Below are positions 20,218 to 31,487 of a stretch of 64,000 bases of DNA, in pieces. Numbering within the stretch: the stretch's first letter is position 1; the number at the start of each line of letters is the position of its first letter. This DNA is from Betaproteobacteria bacterium SCN2. Lineage in GTDB: Bacteria; Pseudomonadota; Gammaproteobacteria; Burkholderiales; Thiobacillaceae. Under the pieces are notes generated by a model. The model did not search any database, was not told where the DNA came from, and saw only the letters and a program-made list of their open reading frames with translations. Both the position numbers and the translations under genes were made by a program. The stretch covers positions 1 through 64,000 of the forward strand of contig WBSG01000027.1 in NCBI GenBank assembly GCA_008923285.1, read 5' to 3'.

Positions 20218-20979
20218 ATGTCCGGTCGCACGCTTTTCATCGCCGACCTGCATCTGGCCGAAGAGCGCCCGCCAGCCAGCGGGCGCTTTTTGCATTTCCT
20301 GGAAACAGTCGCCGGCGGCGCCGATGCGCTCTACATCCTCGGCGACCTGTTCGAGTACTGGGTCGGCGACGACGATCTCGATGCGCCGGTCGCGCGCCAG
20401 GTCGCCGACAAGCTCCGGGCCCTGGCGGCAACCGGCACCGCGGTACATTTCATGCATGGCAACCGGGATTTCCTGCTGGCACAGCGCTATGCCGAGGAAA
20501 GCGGCATGATCCTGCTGGACGATCCGGTGGTCATCGACCTGTATGGCACGCGCACCCTGCTCACCCATGGCGACACCCTCTGCACCGACGATCTGGGCTA
20601 CCAGCGCTTCCGCAGGCTGGTCCGCCAGCCGCTGGTGCGCTGCGCCCTGCGCTCGCTGCCGCTCGGCTGGCGCCATGCCATGGCCCGCTCGGCACGCGCC
20701 GGCAGCGAACGCGCCAAAGGCGGCAAGCCCCATGAAATCATGGACGTGAATGCGCAGGCCGTGGCGGATGCCTTCAGGCGCAGCGGCGCAATGCGCATGA
20801 TCCACGGCCACACGCACCGGCCGGCGCGACACGTCGTGGCGGTCGGCAACGATGTCGGCGAACGCTGGGTACTGCCGGACTGGTACGGCGAAGGCGGTTA
20901 TCTCGTCTGCAGCGCTGAGGGCTGCGAGTTGCTGCCCGCTCCTGCCTCGCCAATGTCCGGCAGCGCAAACGACTCGTAA
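20218..20979 (+). CDS. lpxH: UDP-2,3-diacylglucosamine diphosphatase
   Basis: Lipid A pathway enzyme that cleaves UDP-2,3-diacylglucosamine to lipid X and UMP at the membrane surface. 253 residues of the calcineurin-like metallophosphatase family: FIADLHLAEE, LYILGDLFEYWVGDDD, FMHGNRDFLL, LLTHGDTLCTDD and MIHGHTHRPARH supply the two-metal site. Length and motif order fit LpxH. Confidence 0.95.
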   Translation: MSGRTLFIADLHLAEERPPASGRFLHFLETVAGGADALYILGDLFEYWVGDDDLDAPVARQVADKLRALAATGTAVHFMHGNRDFLLAQRYAEESGMILLDDPVVIDLYGTRTLLTHGDTLCTDDLGYQRFRRLVRQPLVRCALRSLPLGWRHAMARSARAGSERAKGGKPHEIMDVNAQAVADAFRRSGAMRMIHGHTHRPARHVVAVGNDVGERWVLPDWYGEGGYLVCSAEGCELLPAPASPMSGSANDS

Positions 20980-21059
20980 TTCCCGTCTGTTCCGGGAGCC
21001 GGCTTCAACTGGCGGACATCACCGCCCACGGGCCGGCACAGGCGAACTTCAGCGGGACT

Positions 21060-22235
21060 TCAACCGCCCAGACCCCTTGCCAGATCGTTGCGAATGTCGC
21101 GCACGGATTCCAGGCCCACCGCCACCCGCAGCAGTCCGTCGCCGATGCCGGCGAAGGCGCGCTGCTCGGGCGTCATGCGGCTTTGCGTGGTGGAGGGCGG
21201 ATGCGTGATGGTCGACTTGGCATCGCCCAGGTTGGCAGTAATGGACAAAAGCTTGCAGTTGTCGACCACGCGCCAGGCCGCTTCCTGCCCGCCCTTGACC
21301 TCGAAGGCGACGATGCCGCCGCCGGTTTTCTGCTGGCGCATTGCCAGTTCGTGCTGGGGGTGCGAGGGCAGCCCGGGGTACCACACGCGCTCGACGCTGG
21401 GGTGGCCTTCCAGCCAGGTCGCCAGCTCCAGCGCGTTGCGCGAATGGGCCTCCATGCGCAGGCTGAGCGTTTCCAGGCCTTTCAGGATCACCCAGGCATT
21501 GAACGCGGACAGCGTCGAGCCGCCGGTGCGCAGGAAGGTGAACACCCCTTCCATCAGCGCCTTGCTGCCCAGCACCGCGCCGCCCAGCACCCTGCCCTGG
21601 CCGTCGAGGTATTTGGTGGCGGAATGGATGATGATGTCCGCGCCCAGTTCCAGCGGTTTCTGCAGGGCCGGCGAGCAGAAGCAGTTGTCCACCGCGAGCC
21701 AGGCGCCGGATTCCCTGGCGATGGCCGCCAGCGCCGCGATGTCGCTCACTTCGGTCAGCGGGTTGGAAGGCGACTCGACGAAGAACAGCCTGGTATTGGG
21801 CTTTACCGCCTTGCGCCACTCCTCCGGATCGGTGGGCGATACATAGGTCGTCTCGACGCCGAAGCGGCCAAGGATGTTGGAGAACAGCTGCACGGTGGAG
21901 CCGAAGATCGAGCGCGAGGCGACGATGTGCTCGCCCGCCTTCATCAGGCCCATCACGGTAGCGAGGATCGCCGCCATGCCCGAGGAGAAGGCGACGCAAC
22001 GCTCCGCTCCTTCCAGCGCCGCGAGCCGGGTTTCCATCATGGTCACGGTGGGGTTGGTGAAACGTGCGTAGATGTTGCCCGGCTCCTCGCCCTTGAAGCG
22101 GGCGGCGGCCTGGGCCGCGCTGTTGAACATGAAGCTGGAGGTGAGGAACATCGCCTCGCTGTGCTCGTTGAACTGGCTGCGCAAGGTTCCGCTGCGCACC
22201 GCCAGGGTTTCCAGATCGTAGTTTTCGTCGCTCAT
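21060..22235 (-). CDS. metZ: O-succinylhomoserine sulfhydrylase
   Basis: PLP enzyme of the Cys/Met metabolism family making homocysteine from O-succinylhomoserine and sulfide. 391 residues. Features: YARFTNPTVTMMETRLAALE, FSSGMAAILATVMGLM, the PLP-lysine region IIHSATKYLDGQGRVLGGAV and TTQSRMTPEQRAFAGIGDGL. Last gene of the folC-dedD-cvpA-purF-metZ series, converging with lpxH. The leader between purF and metZ contains a hairpin with a T run directly before the ribosome-binding site GGGAAAG. Confidence 0.93.
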   Translation of the reverse strand: MSDENYDLETLAVRSGTLRSQFNEHSEAMFLTSSFMFNSAAQAAARFKGEEPGNIYARFTNPTVTMMETRLAALEGAERCVAFSSGMAAILATVMGLMKAGEHIVASRSIFGSTVQLFSNILGRFGVETTYVSPTDPEEWRKAVKPNTRLFFVESPSNPLTEVSDIAALAAIARESGAWLAVDNCFCSPALQKPLELGADIIIHSATKYLDGQGRVLGGAVLGSKALMEGVFTFLRTGGSTLSAFNAWVILKGLETLSLRMEAHSRNALELATWLEGHPSVERVWYPGLPSHPQHELAMRQQKTGGGIVAFEVKGGQEAAWRVVDNCKLLSITANLGDAKSTITHPPSTTQSRMTPEQRAFAGIGDGLLRVAVGLESVRDIRNDLARGLGG

Positions 22236-22247
22236 GTGCTTTCCCAG

Positions 22248-22278
22248 ATAAAAAAACCCGTTCGCGCGGGAACGGGTT
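22248..22278 (-). terminator. intrinsic terminator or attenuator between purF and metZ
   Basis: On the minus strand an 8-bp stem AACCCGTT / AACGGGTT with a short GC-rich loop is followed by a run of seven T residues. It lies 103 bases after purF and only about 12 bases before the metZ start. It can end purF transcription or, if metZ has its own leader, act as an attenuator. Confidence 0.75.
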
Positions 22279-22299
22279 CGCCACGCTTTAGCAGGATTT

Positions 22300-22328
22300 G
22301 TTTAATGCGCCCTGCAAGCTGTGTTCAA
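22300..22328 (-). promoter_or_regulatory. possible metZ promoter
   Basis: Minus-strand TTGAAC (22323-22328) and TTAAAC (22300-22305) are 17 bases apart. The -35 match is good, the -10 match is weak (three of six). If used, transcription would begin near 22293 and include the hairpin before metZ. Confidence 0.35.
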
Positions 22329-22380
22329 CTCGGCGCAGTGTTGCAAGCTGTCTCAAATTTAAGCCGGGCGCCAACCCGAG

Positions 22381-23904
<1,524 letters not shown>

Positions 23905-23907
23905 GCT

Positions 23908-24402
23908 TCACCCGTTGAAATGAATATGTTCGGCCACCTTGGCGGGCAGCAAGGGCATCGCCTCCGTGGCCAGCCTCTCCAGTACTCCGGAAGATAGCGC
24001 ATTTTTCCAGAAATCGGTCTGCGGCAAGACGGTCAGGCCCGCAACCAGGGTAAGCCCGACCAGGATCACCAGGCCGCGCAGCAGGCCAAACACGCCGCCT
24101 ACCGCCTTGTCGGCGCCGCCGAGTCCGACCGCCCCCACAGCGCCCCTGACTACCCGCCCAAACAGCATGACGATGATCATGACGCCCAGGAAAACCACGA
24201 CGAAACCGACGATGTTGCGCATGCCCTCGCTGTCCACGTCCATCGGCAGCAGGGGGGCAACCGCCGACGCACCCAGCTTCGCGGCAATGAACGCCACGAT
24301 CCAGGACCCCAGCGAGAAGACCTCCGCGACCAGCCCGCGCAGCAGGCCGAGAACAATGGAAGCAATCAGGATCAGGGCGATTATCCAGTCGAAAGCGGTC
24401 AT
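23908..24402 (-). CDS. cvpA: CvpA family membrane protein
   Basis: 164 residues with four hydrophobic helices (FDWIIALILIASIVLGLLRG; VFSLGSWIVAFIAAKLG; IVGFVVVFLGVMIIVMLFG; LLRGLVILVGLTLVAGLTVL). The pattern and place before purF match CvpA, an inner-membrane protein linked to colicin V production and envelope-stress survival whose biochemical role is unsettled. Its start overlaps the dedD-type gene by four bases. Confidence 0.92.
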   Translation of the reverse strand: MTAFDWIIALILIASIVLGLLRGLVAEVFSLGSWIVAFIAAKLGASAVAPLLPMDVDSEGMRNIVGFVVVFLGVMIIVMLFGRVVRGAVGAVGLGGADKAVGGVFGLLRGLVILVGLTLVAGLTVLPQTDFWKNALSSGVLERLATEAMPLLPAKVAEHIHFNG

Positions 24403-24992
24403 TTCTCGACAACCTTGCCGCCGGTTATGCCCGCCAGGGACAGCCTGGCCAGCAAGGCATCCGCCTCGGCCCTGTCGGAGAAAGAGCCCACGCGCACGCG
24501 CGTGCTGTCACCCGCCTGCTCGGTATAGGGCTTGAAACCGAGATCGGTCATGCGCGACTGCAGCCGCTCGGCGTTGGCCTTGTCGGCAAACACCCCCACC
24601 TGCACGGTATAAACAGCCGCAGCCGGACTGGAAATTTCCCGGGGCGCCGGCACGGGAGGTTTGGGGGTTTCGGGCGGTTTGGGCGCTTGAGCCGGCTTGG
24701 CCGGGGTTTCGGTGCGCTGCGGCGCTGCGCTTTCGGCGGGTGCGGGCGCAGGCTCGGGCTGGGCCGGTTCGAGCATGGCATTGGCCGGCGGCGGCGCGAA
24801 TTCGATACCGCCCTGCACGGCAGGCTCGGCTGGCGGGGGCGGCATGTGCACCTCGAGTGGACCGGCTGGCGGCGGTTCGTCCTCCAGCACCAGAGGCAGG
24901 GCGATGACTGCGACGATGGCAAGCGCGACCGCGCCGATCAGCCGGCGGCGCGCCCGGCGTTTGTGGTCGTCATCAGCGACTGGTGGTGGCAT
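24399..24992 (-). CDS. dedD: SPOR-domain cell-division protein (DedD-like)
   Basis: 197 residues. A short basic cytoplasmic start (DDDHKRRARRR) is followed by one membrane helix (LIGAVALAIVAVIALPLVL), a long proline/alanine-rich periplasmic linker (about residues 40-120) and a C-terminal SPOR domain (YTVQVGVFADKANAERLQSR to VRVGSFSDRAEADALLARL). SPOR domains bind denuded septal peptidoglycan, so the protein should localise to the division site. It overlaps folC by 20 bases. Confidence 0.88.
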   Translation of the reverse strand: MPPPVADDDHKRRARRRLIGAVALAIVAVIALPLVLEDEPPPAGPLEVHMPPPPAEPAVQGGIEFAPPPANAMLEPAQPEPAPAPAESAAPQRTETPAKPAQAPKPPETPKPPVPAPREISSPAAAVYTVQVGVFADKANAERLQSRMTDLGFKPYTEQAGDSTRVRVGSFSDRAEADALLARLSLAGITGGKVVEK

Positions 24993-26235
24993 CTGTCAAG
25001 GCTTCCGCTACGGTGTAAAACGACCCGAAGACGGTAATTCTATCACCTTCGACTGCGCGAAGTTTCGCTGCCCGCAGGGCAGAAAGCGGATCGCGAAAAA
25101 CCTCGACCGCGGCTTCCGTCATGGCGCCGACATGCCCGGCCAGCGCTTCGCCGCTCTGTCCGCGCTCGCCGCCAAGACCGGCGACGAACCAGGCATCGAA
25201 CGCATCCTTCAAGGCGCCCACGACGCCGTCCGCATCCTTGTCCGCCAGCATTGCGAAAACGGCATAGCGCTTGCCGCTGGCTGGCCGCGCCTGCAGATTG
25301 GACGCCAGCGCTCGCGCGGATTGCGGGTTGTGCGCGACGTCCAGCACGATCTCGACCGGACCGGGAATGCGCTGGAAGCGTCCGGGCAGACGCGCATCAC
25401 CCAGGCCGGCATGGATCGCCGCCAGCGAAACCGGCAGCAGGGCCGGCAATGCCGACAGCGCTGCCAGCGCTGCAGCCGCATTGGCCAGTTGGAAATCGCC
25501 CGCCAGGGCGGGCAAGGGCAAGTCCGCCAGTTCGATCTCGCCCATGCGGAACCGCCAGCCATCGGCCACCTGCGCAAACGTGTAATCGGCGCCGGCCTGC
25601 AGCAGTTCCGCGCCGATCGCCCGTGCATGGCGCAGCAGGCTTTGCGGCGGATCCGCCTCGCCGCAGACGGCCGGCCTGCCGCTGCGGAAGATGCCGGCCT
25701 TCTCGAAACCGATGGCTTCGCGGGTGTCCCCCAGCCAGGCCTGGTGGTCGAGGTCGACCGTGGTCACGATGGCAGCCGCGGGCTCGAATACGTTGACTGC
25801 ATCGAGCCGCCCACCCAGCCCCACTTCCAGGATTGCCGCGTCCACTCCGCCCTGCATGAATTGCCACATCGCACCGAGGGTGCCATGTTCGAAATAGGTG
25901 AGCGAAACGTCGCCGCGCGCATCTTCCACCGCCTGCAGGCCGGATGCGATTTCTGCGTCGCCCGCCTCGGCCCCGTCGATACGCACACGCTCGTTGTAGC
26001 GCAGCAGGTGCGGCGAGGTGTAAAGCCCGGTTTTATAGCCCTGCGCGCGCAGGATCGCTTCGAGATAGGCGCAGGTCGAGCCCTTGCCGTTGGTGCCGCC
26101 GACGACGATGACGGGAAAGGCCGGATGCAGGCCCATGGCATCGCGCACGCGAGCGACGCGCTCGAGGCCCAGTTCGATGGCCGACGGATGCGCCCGCTCC
26201 AGGCGGGTCAGCCAATCAGAAAGCGCAGAACCCAT
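24973..26235 (-). CDS. folC: bifunctional folylpolyglutamate/dihydrofolate synthase
   Basis: 420 residues from ATG 26235 (MGSALSDWLTRLERAHP); an earlier in-frame ATG at 26304 would reach into the hairpin repeat and adds non-family sequence. Mur-ligase fold: VIVVGGTNGKGSTCAYLEAI is the ATP loop, GLYTSPHLLRYNERVRI follows, TYFEHGTLGAMWQF and EVGLGGRLDAVN contribute ligands, and VLDVAHNPQSARAL marks the C-terminal domain. It adds glutamate to dihydropteroate and folates in the cytoplasm. Confidence 0.95.
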   Translation of the reverse strand: MGSALSDWLTRLERAHPSAIELGLERVARVRDAMGLHPAFPVIVVGGTNGKGSTCAYLEAILRAQGYKTGLYTSPHLLRYNERVRIDGAEAGDAEIASGLQAVEDARGDVSLTYFEHGTLGAMWQFMQGGVDAAILEVGLGGRLDAVNVFEPAAAIVTTVDLDHQAWLGDTREAIGFEKAGIFRSGRPAVCGEADPPQSLLRHARAIGAELLQAGADYTFAQVADGWRFRMGEIELADLPLPALAGDFQLANAAAALAALSALPALLPVSLAAIHAGLGDARLPGRFQRIPGPVEIVLDVAHNPQSARALASNLQARPASGKRYAVFAMLADKDADGVVGALKDAFDAWFVAGLGGERGQSGEALAGHVGAMTEAAVEVFRDPLSALRAAKLRAVEGDRITVFGSFYTVAEALTDATTSR

Positions 26236-26273
26236 CGTTGAAGAGCGCGGTCCGGATGAAACCAGAAAACATG

Positions 26274-26341
26274 AACAGGGAGGTACGGGAGGATAAGGGA
26301 GCAAATAGTCTTACTCCCTTAGCTCCCTTAACCTCCCTGTT
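26274..26341. repeat. imperfect hairpin repeat, GGAGG family, copy 1
   Basis: Two 28-base arms (26274-26301 and 26314-26341) separated by 12 bases. The arms begin AACAGGGAGGT and are rich in GGGAGG units on one strand and CCTCCC units on the other. It occupies the folC-accD gap. A second copy lies at 36351-36425. Confidence 0.85.
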
Positions 26342-26359
26342 ATTCAATTCGCTTTATTC

Positions 26360-27226
<867 letters not shown>

Positions 27227-27249
27227 TGAACTCTCCTTGGTTCTGGCAC

Positions 27250-27267
27250 CCTCTCCCTCTGGAGAGG
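27250..27267. repeat. short hairpin in the trpA-accD gap
   Basis: CCTCTCC / GGAGAGG stem of 7 bp with a four-base CTCT loop, followed by a G-rich tail (GACGGGGCAAGGGG). It resembles half of a purine-rich intergenic hairpin and may be a degraded repeat. Function unknown. Confidence 0.4.
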
Positions 27268-27304
27268 ACGGGGCAAGGGGCGAAATTGGCCCACTCTGCC
27301 CGGT

Positions 27305-28111
27305 TTATCTGGATGCGGCATCCACGCCACGACGCAGCGCTTCCACCAGGTATTTGACGCGGTTCACCACTTCGTTCTCGGGCGCATTTTCGATCTCGCC
27401 GACGATGCGGCTGCCGACCACGACGGCATCGGCGATGCGCGCGATGGCCTCGGCGGTCTGGGCGTCGCGAATGCCGAAACCCACGCCCACCGGCAGTGCG
27501 CAATGACTGCGGATCATGGCGATCTTCTTCGCCACGTCTTCGGTGTCGAGGTTGGCCGAGCCGGTCACGCCCTTGAGCGAGACGTAGTAGACGAAGCCGC
27601 CGGCCGCCTTGGCCACCTGCTCGATACGGGATTCGGGCGTAGTCGGCGAAAGCAGGAAAATGGGGTCGAGGCCATGCGACTTGAACACGTCCGCCACGCC
27701 TTGCGATTCCTCGGGCGGAATGTCCACCGTGAGCACGCCGTCCACGCCTGCTTCTTTCGCCGCCCTGGAGAAGGCCTCGTAGCCCATGCGCTCGACCGGG
27801 TTGGCGTAGCCCATCAGCACCACCGGCGTTTCGGCATTGGTCTTGCGGAACTCGGCGACCATGGCCAGCACGTCCTTCAGCCCCACCTTGTTCGCCAGGG
27901 CGCGCTCGGAGGCGCGCTGGATCACGGGACCGTCGGCCATGGGGTCGGAAAACGGCACGCCCAGTTCAATGATGTCCGCCCCCGCCTCCACCAGTGCGTG
28001 CATGATCAGCACGGTCAGCCCCTTGCCGGGGTCGCCTGCGGTGATGAAAGGGATCAGGGCTTTCTTGCCTTCGCGCTTGATCCTGTCGAAGGTGCTGCTA
28101 ATGCGTGACAT
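27305..28111 (-). CDS. trpA: tryptophan synthase alpha subunit
   Basis: Cleaves indole-glycerol phosphate to indole and glyceraldehyde 3-phosphate. 268 residues from ATG 28111 ([20 protein letters not shown]). The catalytic glutamate lies in [43 protein letters not shown] and [11 protein letters not shown] are further family motifs. Starts eight bases after trpB and forms the alpha-beta channelling complex with it. Confidence 0.97.
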   Translation of the reverse strand: MSRISSTFDRIKREGKKALIPFITAGDPGKGLTVLIMHALVEAGADIIELGVPFSDPMADGPVIQRASERALANKVGLKDVLAMVAEFRKTNAETPVVLMGYANPVERMGYEAFSRAAKEAGVDGVLTVDIPPEESQGVADVFKSHGLDPIFLLSPTTPESRIEQVAKAAGGFVYYVSLKGVTGSANLDTEDVAKKIAMIRSHCALPVGVGFGIRDAQTAEAIARIADAVVVGSRIVGEIENAPENEVVNRVKYLVEALRRGVDAASR

Positions 28112-28119
28112 ATTGCTCT

Positions 28120-29319
28120 TTACAGTTGAATGCCGGAAATCCTGGCCACGGTGTTGATGTCCTTGTCGCCGCGCCCGGAAAGATTGACCAGGATGATCTG
28201 GTCCTTCTTCATCGTGGGCGCGAGCTTCTTCGCCTGGGCCAGCGCGTGGGACGATTCCAGCGCGGGAATAATGCCTTCGAACCTGCACAGGTCGTGGAAG
28301 GCTTGCAGGGCCTCGTCGTCGTTGACGGCGATGTACTCGGCCTTGTGCGCATCCTTCAGCCAGGCATGCTCGGGGCCGACGCCGGGATAGTCGAGGCCGG
28401 CGGAAACCGAATGAGTTTCGATGATCTGGCCGTTCTCGTCCTGCATCAGATAGCTGCGGAAACCGTGCAGCACGCCCGGCGTGCCGGCCGTGAGCGAGGC
28501 CGCGTGCTTGCCGCTGTCGACGCCGCTGCCCCCGGCCTCCACGCCGATGAGCCTGACTTCGGGATGGGCGAGATAGGGATGGAAGATGCCGATGGCGTTG
28601 GAGCCGCCGCCGACGCAGGCCAACACGCAGTCGGGCTGGCGGCCGGCGAGTTCCTGCATCTGCTGGATCGCCTCGTTGCCGATCACGCACTGAAAATCGC
28701 GCACCAGCATGGGATAAGGGTGCGGGCCGGCAGCCGTGCCGAGGATGTAGAAGGTCGATTCGACGTTGGTGACCCAGTCGCGCATGGCTTCGTTCAGCGC
28801 ATCCTTCAGCGTCTTCGAGCCGGACGATACCGGCACCACGGTGGCGCCCAGAAGCTTCATGCGGAACACGTTGGGCGCCTGGCGCTGCACGTCCTCCTCG
28901 CCCATGTAGACCACGCACTCCATGCCGTAGCGCGCGGCCACGGTGGCGGAAGCCACGCCGTGCTGGCCGGCGCCGGTTTCGGCGATGACGCGCTTCTTGC
29001 CCATGCGCCGCGCGAGCAGGGCCTGGCCGATGGTGTTGTTGATCTTGTGCGCGCCGGTATGGTTGAGGTCCTCGCGCTTGAGGTAGATCTGCGCGCCGCC
29101 GTACTGCTCGGACAGGCGTTTCGCGTGGTAAACCGGGCTGGGTCGGCCGACGTAGTGCCTGAGTTCGTATTCGTATTCGGCCATGAAGGCCGGGTCCTTG
29201 CGCGCCTTGTCGTATTCGACGCGCAGTTCCTCCAGCGCCGCCATCAGCGTTTCGGCCACGAAAATGCCGCCGTAGGGGCCGAAGTGGCCGCGGGAATCGG
29301 GAAGGTCGTTAAGGTTCAT
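28120..29319 (-). CDS. trpB: tryptophan synthase beta subunit
   Basis: PLP enzyme joining indole and serine. 399 residues. PLP lysine in [37 protein letters not shown], the phosphate loop [10 protein letters not shown] and the final [13 protein letters not shown] are conserved. The upstream gap to trpF holds an intergenic hairpin repeat, so trpF and trpBA may be partly uncoupled. Confidence 0.97.
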   Translation of the reverse strand: MNLNDLPDSRGHFGPYGGIFVAETLMAALEELRVEYDKARKDPAFMAEYEYELRHYVGRPSPVYHAKRLSEQYGGAQIYLKREDLNHTGAHKINNTIGQALLARRMGKKRVIAETGAGQHGVASATVAARYGMECVVYMGEEDVQRQAPNVFRMKLLGATVVPVSSGSKTLKDALNEAMRDWVTNVESTFYILGTAAGPHPYPMLVRDFQCVIGNEAIQQMQELAGRQPDCVLACVGGGSNAIGIFHPYLAHPEVRLIGVEAGGSGVDSGKHAASLTAGTPGVLHGFRSYLMQDENGQIIETHSVSAGLDYPGVGPEHAWLKDAHKAEYIAVNDDEALQAFHDLCRFEGIIPALESSHALAQAKKLAPTMKKDQIILVNLSGRGDKDINTVARISGIQL

Positions 29320-29342
29320 GAATTGAACTCAGTAAATTTTGC

Positions 29343-29413
29343 ACAAAGAGGACAAGAGGACAGGAGGGCCACCAGATATCGGGTTTCCTCATTGTCCTCA
29401 TGTCCTCCTTGTT
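29343..29413. repeat. imperfect hairpin repeat, GAGGACA family, copy 1
   Basis: Left arm CACAAAGAGGACAAGAGGA and onward, right arm complementary and ending GTCCTCCTTGTT, with about 20 bases between. It fills the trpF-trpB gap and touches the trpF stop codon. A second copy lies at 55658-55725. Confidence 0.85.
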
Positions 29414-30048
29414 CAAGGTTTAAATGTTTTCGCTGCACAGCGCACGTTTTCTATAAATGCCGCCACCCTGGCCGCGTCCTTGATGCCCGCGGCGGCTTCC
29501 ACCCCGCTGCTGACATCGACCGCCCATGGCCGCACGGTCTGCACCGCGCGTCCGACATTCCCGGCGTCGAGTCCGCCGGACAGCACAATGGGTTTGGTCA
29601 GGCCGGCCGGGATCAGTTCCCAGTCGAAACGCTCGCCGGTACCGCCGGGCACGCCGGGCACATAGGCGTCCAGCAGCAAGGCGCGCGCATCGTCGTAATC
29701 CGCGCAGTATTTTACCAAATCGGTGCCTTCCCTCATGCGCACGGCCTTGAGATAGGGCCGGCCGTGGTGCCGGCACTGCTCCGGCGCTTCGCTGCCGTGG
29801 AACTGCAGCAGGTCGAGGGGCACCGCATCGAGCACCGCTTCGACGAAAGCCGGTTCGGCATCGACGAACAGCCCGACCGATTGCACGAAAGGCGGCAGTT
29901 GCGCCACCAGCGCGGCGGCCTGCGCGATCTCCAGATGGCGCGGGCTCCTGGCGTAGAACACGAAACCAAGCGCATCCGCGCCGGCCTTGCAGGCGGCTTG
30001 CAGGTCTTCGGCTCGGGTAATGCCGCAGATTTTTACGCGCACGGCCAT
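29413..30048 (-). CDS. trpF: phosphoribosylanthranilate isomerase
   Basis: Third step of the tryptophan branch. 211 residues of (beta/alpha)8 fold: [20 protein letters not shown] holds the catalytic cysteine, [28 protein letters not shown], and [14 protein letters not shown] followed by [15 protein letters not shown] complete the pattern. It overlaps truA by 16 bases. Confidence 0.95.
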   Translation of the reverse strand: MAVRVKICGITRAEDLQAACKAGADALGFVFYARSPRHLEIAQAAALVAQLPPFVQSVGLFVDAEPAFVEAVLDAVPLDLLQFHGSEAPEQCRHHGRPYLKAVRMREGTDLVKYCADYDDARALLLDAYVPGVPGGTGERFDWELIPAGLTKPIVLSGGLDAGNVGRAVQTVRPWAVDVSSGVEAAAGIKDAARVAAFIENVRCAAKTFKP

Positions 30049-30815
30049 GGGTTCCTGCCACTCTCGGGCAATTCAAAACGCGAAGGATACCGGATATGGG
30101 AGAGGTACAAGCCGTCGGCCATGAAAGTCGGCGCGGCGCGGGTGCGGTCCTTGTGCGCAAGCAGCTCGTCCATCCACTCGGGGCCTGCCTGCCCCGCGCC
30201 GACATGCACCAGGCAGCCCATGATGTTGCGCACCATGTGGTGGAGGAAGCCATCGGCGTGGAAATCGCACAGCAGAAAATCTCCCTGGCGGTTGATGCTT
30301 GCCTGCCTCAGCTCCTTTTCCGGCGACCTGGCCTGGCACTCGGCGGCACGGAAGGCGGAAAAATCGTGCCTGCCGAGGAGGCGTTCGGCGGCTGCCTGCA
30401 TGGCCTCGGCCTCCAGCGGCCGGTGATGCCAGCCCAGCTTGCCCGCCATCAGTCCCGGCCGCACCGGGTGATTGAGCAGCACGTAGCGATAACCGCGCTC
30501 CTCGACGGCGAAGCGCGCGTGGAAGTCGTCGGCCACCTCCCTCGCCCAGAGCACCGCAACGCCATCCGGCAAATGCGTGTTGACCCCGCGCACCCACGCG
30601 GTGATGGGGCGCGCCGCAGCCACGTCGAAATGCGCAACCTGCAAGCTCGCGTGCACGCCGGTGTCGGTGCGTCCTGCGGCGGTCACGGCGAGCTTCTCGC
30701 CGGCAATCTCGGCCACGGCCTTTTCCAGATGATCCTGGATGCCGCAGCCGGAAGGCTGCGATTGCCAGCCGCAAAAACCGCGGCCGTCGTACTCGAGGCC
30801 GATGGCGATCCTCAT
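30033..30815 (-). CDS. truA: tRNA pseudouridine(38-40) synthase
   Basis: 260 residues. The catalytic aspartate is in [39 protein letters not shown] at the start and [18 protein letters not shown] near the end are TruA signatures. It modifies uridines in the anticodon arm. The truA-trpF neighbourhood is conserved in betaproteobacteria; both overlaps with neighbours imply translational coupling. Confidence 0.95.
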   Translation of the reverse strand: MRIAIGLEYDGRGFCGWQSQPSGCGIQDHLEKAVAEIAGEKLAVTAAGRTDTGVHASLQVAHFDVAAARPITAWVRGVNTHLPDGVAVLWAREVADDFHARFAVEERGYRYVLLNHPVRPGLMAGKLGWHHRPLEAEAMQAAAERLLGRHDFSAFRAAECQARSPEKELRQASINRQGDFLLCDFHADGFLHHMVRNIMGCLVHVGAGQAGPEWMDELLAHKDRTRAAPTFMADGLYLSHIRYPSRFELPESGRNPWPCA

Positions 30816-31450
30816 GCCGCCGCCCTGGCCAGCACGAGGCCCAGCAGCGCGATGGCCGCAATCAGCACCAGCAGGTCCTTCCAGCCCGCCTGCGCGACGA
30901 CCATGCGCATCTCCTCCGACCCCGTGCTCTTGGCCGCCGGCGCCTTCAATTCCGCCAGCCAGTTTCGGTTCCGCTCGGGCCGCTCGATCTGTTCGAGCGT
31001 CAGCGCCAGCCTCACCGCAAGCGCCCGCCGGTCAAGGCCCAGCGCGGCAAAGGGTTTTGCCAGCAGGTACAACCCGCCCGCCAGTTGCACGGGCGTGAAC
31101 TCCGCCAGCAGCCGCGCCAGCACTGCCAGCATCAGCACCAGGCGCAGCATGCGAATCAGGCCTGCCTCCAGTCCTTCCCGGGTAGGGCTGTAATCCGATG
31201 GCCACAACAGCACGCCCGGCACGGTCCAGGCGTACAACGCGAGCAGTGCAAGCCAGAGCCAGCGCGCGCGCCACAGCAATCGCGCAAAGCCGCGCAAGGC
31301 GCTGGCATCGGCAAGCAGAACGAGCGCCGCGGCAGCCAGCCACGCCAACAGATGCACAGCAGCCAGCTCGATTGCGAGCGCGGCGATCAGCCAGCTGGAA
31401 ATGGAAACCGCCGGGTGGAATGCCCGGCGGTTCTTGTCATGAGATGCCAT
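30812..31450 (-). CDS. membrane protein, possibly CbiQ/EcfT-like
   Basis: 212 residues with several hydrophobic segments (ISSWLIAALAIELAAVHLLA, a second ALVLLAD region, WLWLALLALYAWTVPGVLLW, MLRLVLMLAVLARLLAEF) and a final helix LLVLIAAIALLGLVLA. The arrangement, with an arginine-bearing LDRRALAVRLALTLEQIERP region, resembles the T component of energy-coupling factor transporters, but the similarity is loose and no ATPase or S component is near. It overlaps truA by four bases. Confidence 0.5.
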   Translation of the reverse strand: MASHDKNRRAFHPAVSISSWLIAALAIELAAVHLLAWLAAAALVLLADASALRGFARLLWRARWLWLALLALYAWTVPGVLLWPSDYSPTREGLEAGLIRMLRLVLMLAVLARLLAEFTPVQLAGGLYLLAKPFAALGLDRRALAVRLALTLEQIERPERNRNWLAELKAPAAKSTGSEEMRMVVAQAGWKDLLVLIAAIALLGLVLARAAA

Positions 31451-31487
31451 AGGCGAAACTATGGCGATTTAGCCGTCAAATGGCAAC

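Noticed and set aside
22283-22328. assignment of the metZ leader as a SAM-II riboswitch
   Set aside because: Only the short CTAAAG-like segment and the pseudoknot idea match; spacing is too short, so it is reported only as an unassigned structured leader.
28105-30426. 773-codon plus-strand frame opposite trpB, trpF and truA
   Set aside because: Runs across three certain minus-strand genes and a hairpin repeat; no protein motif.
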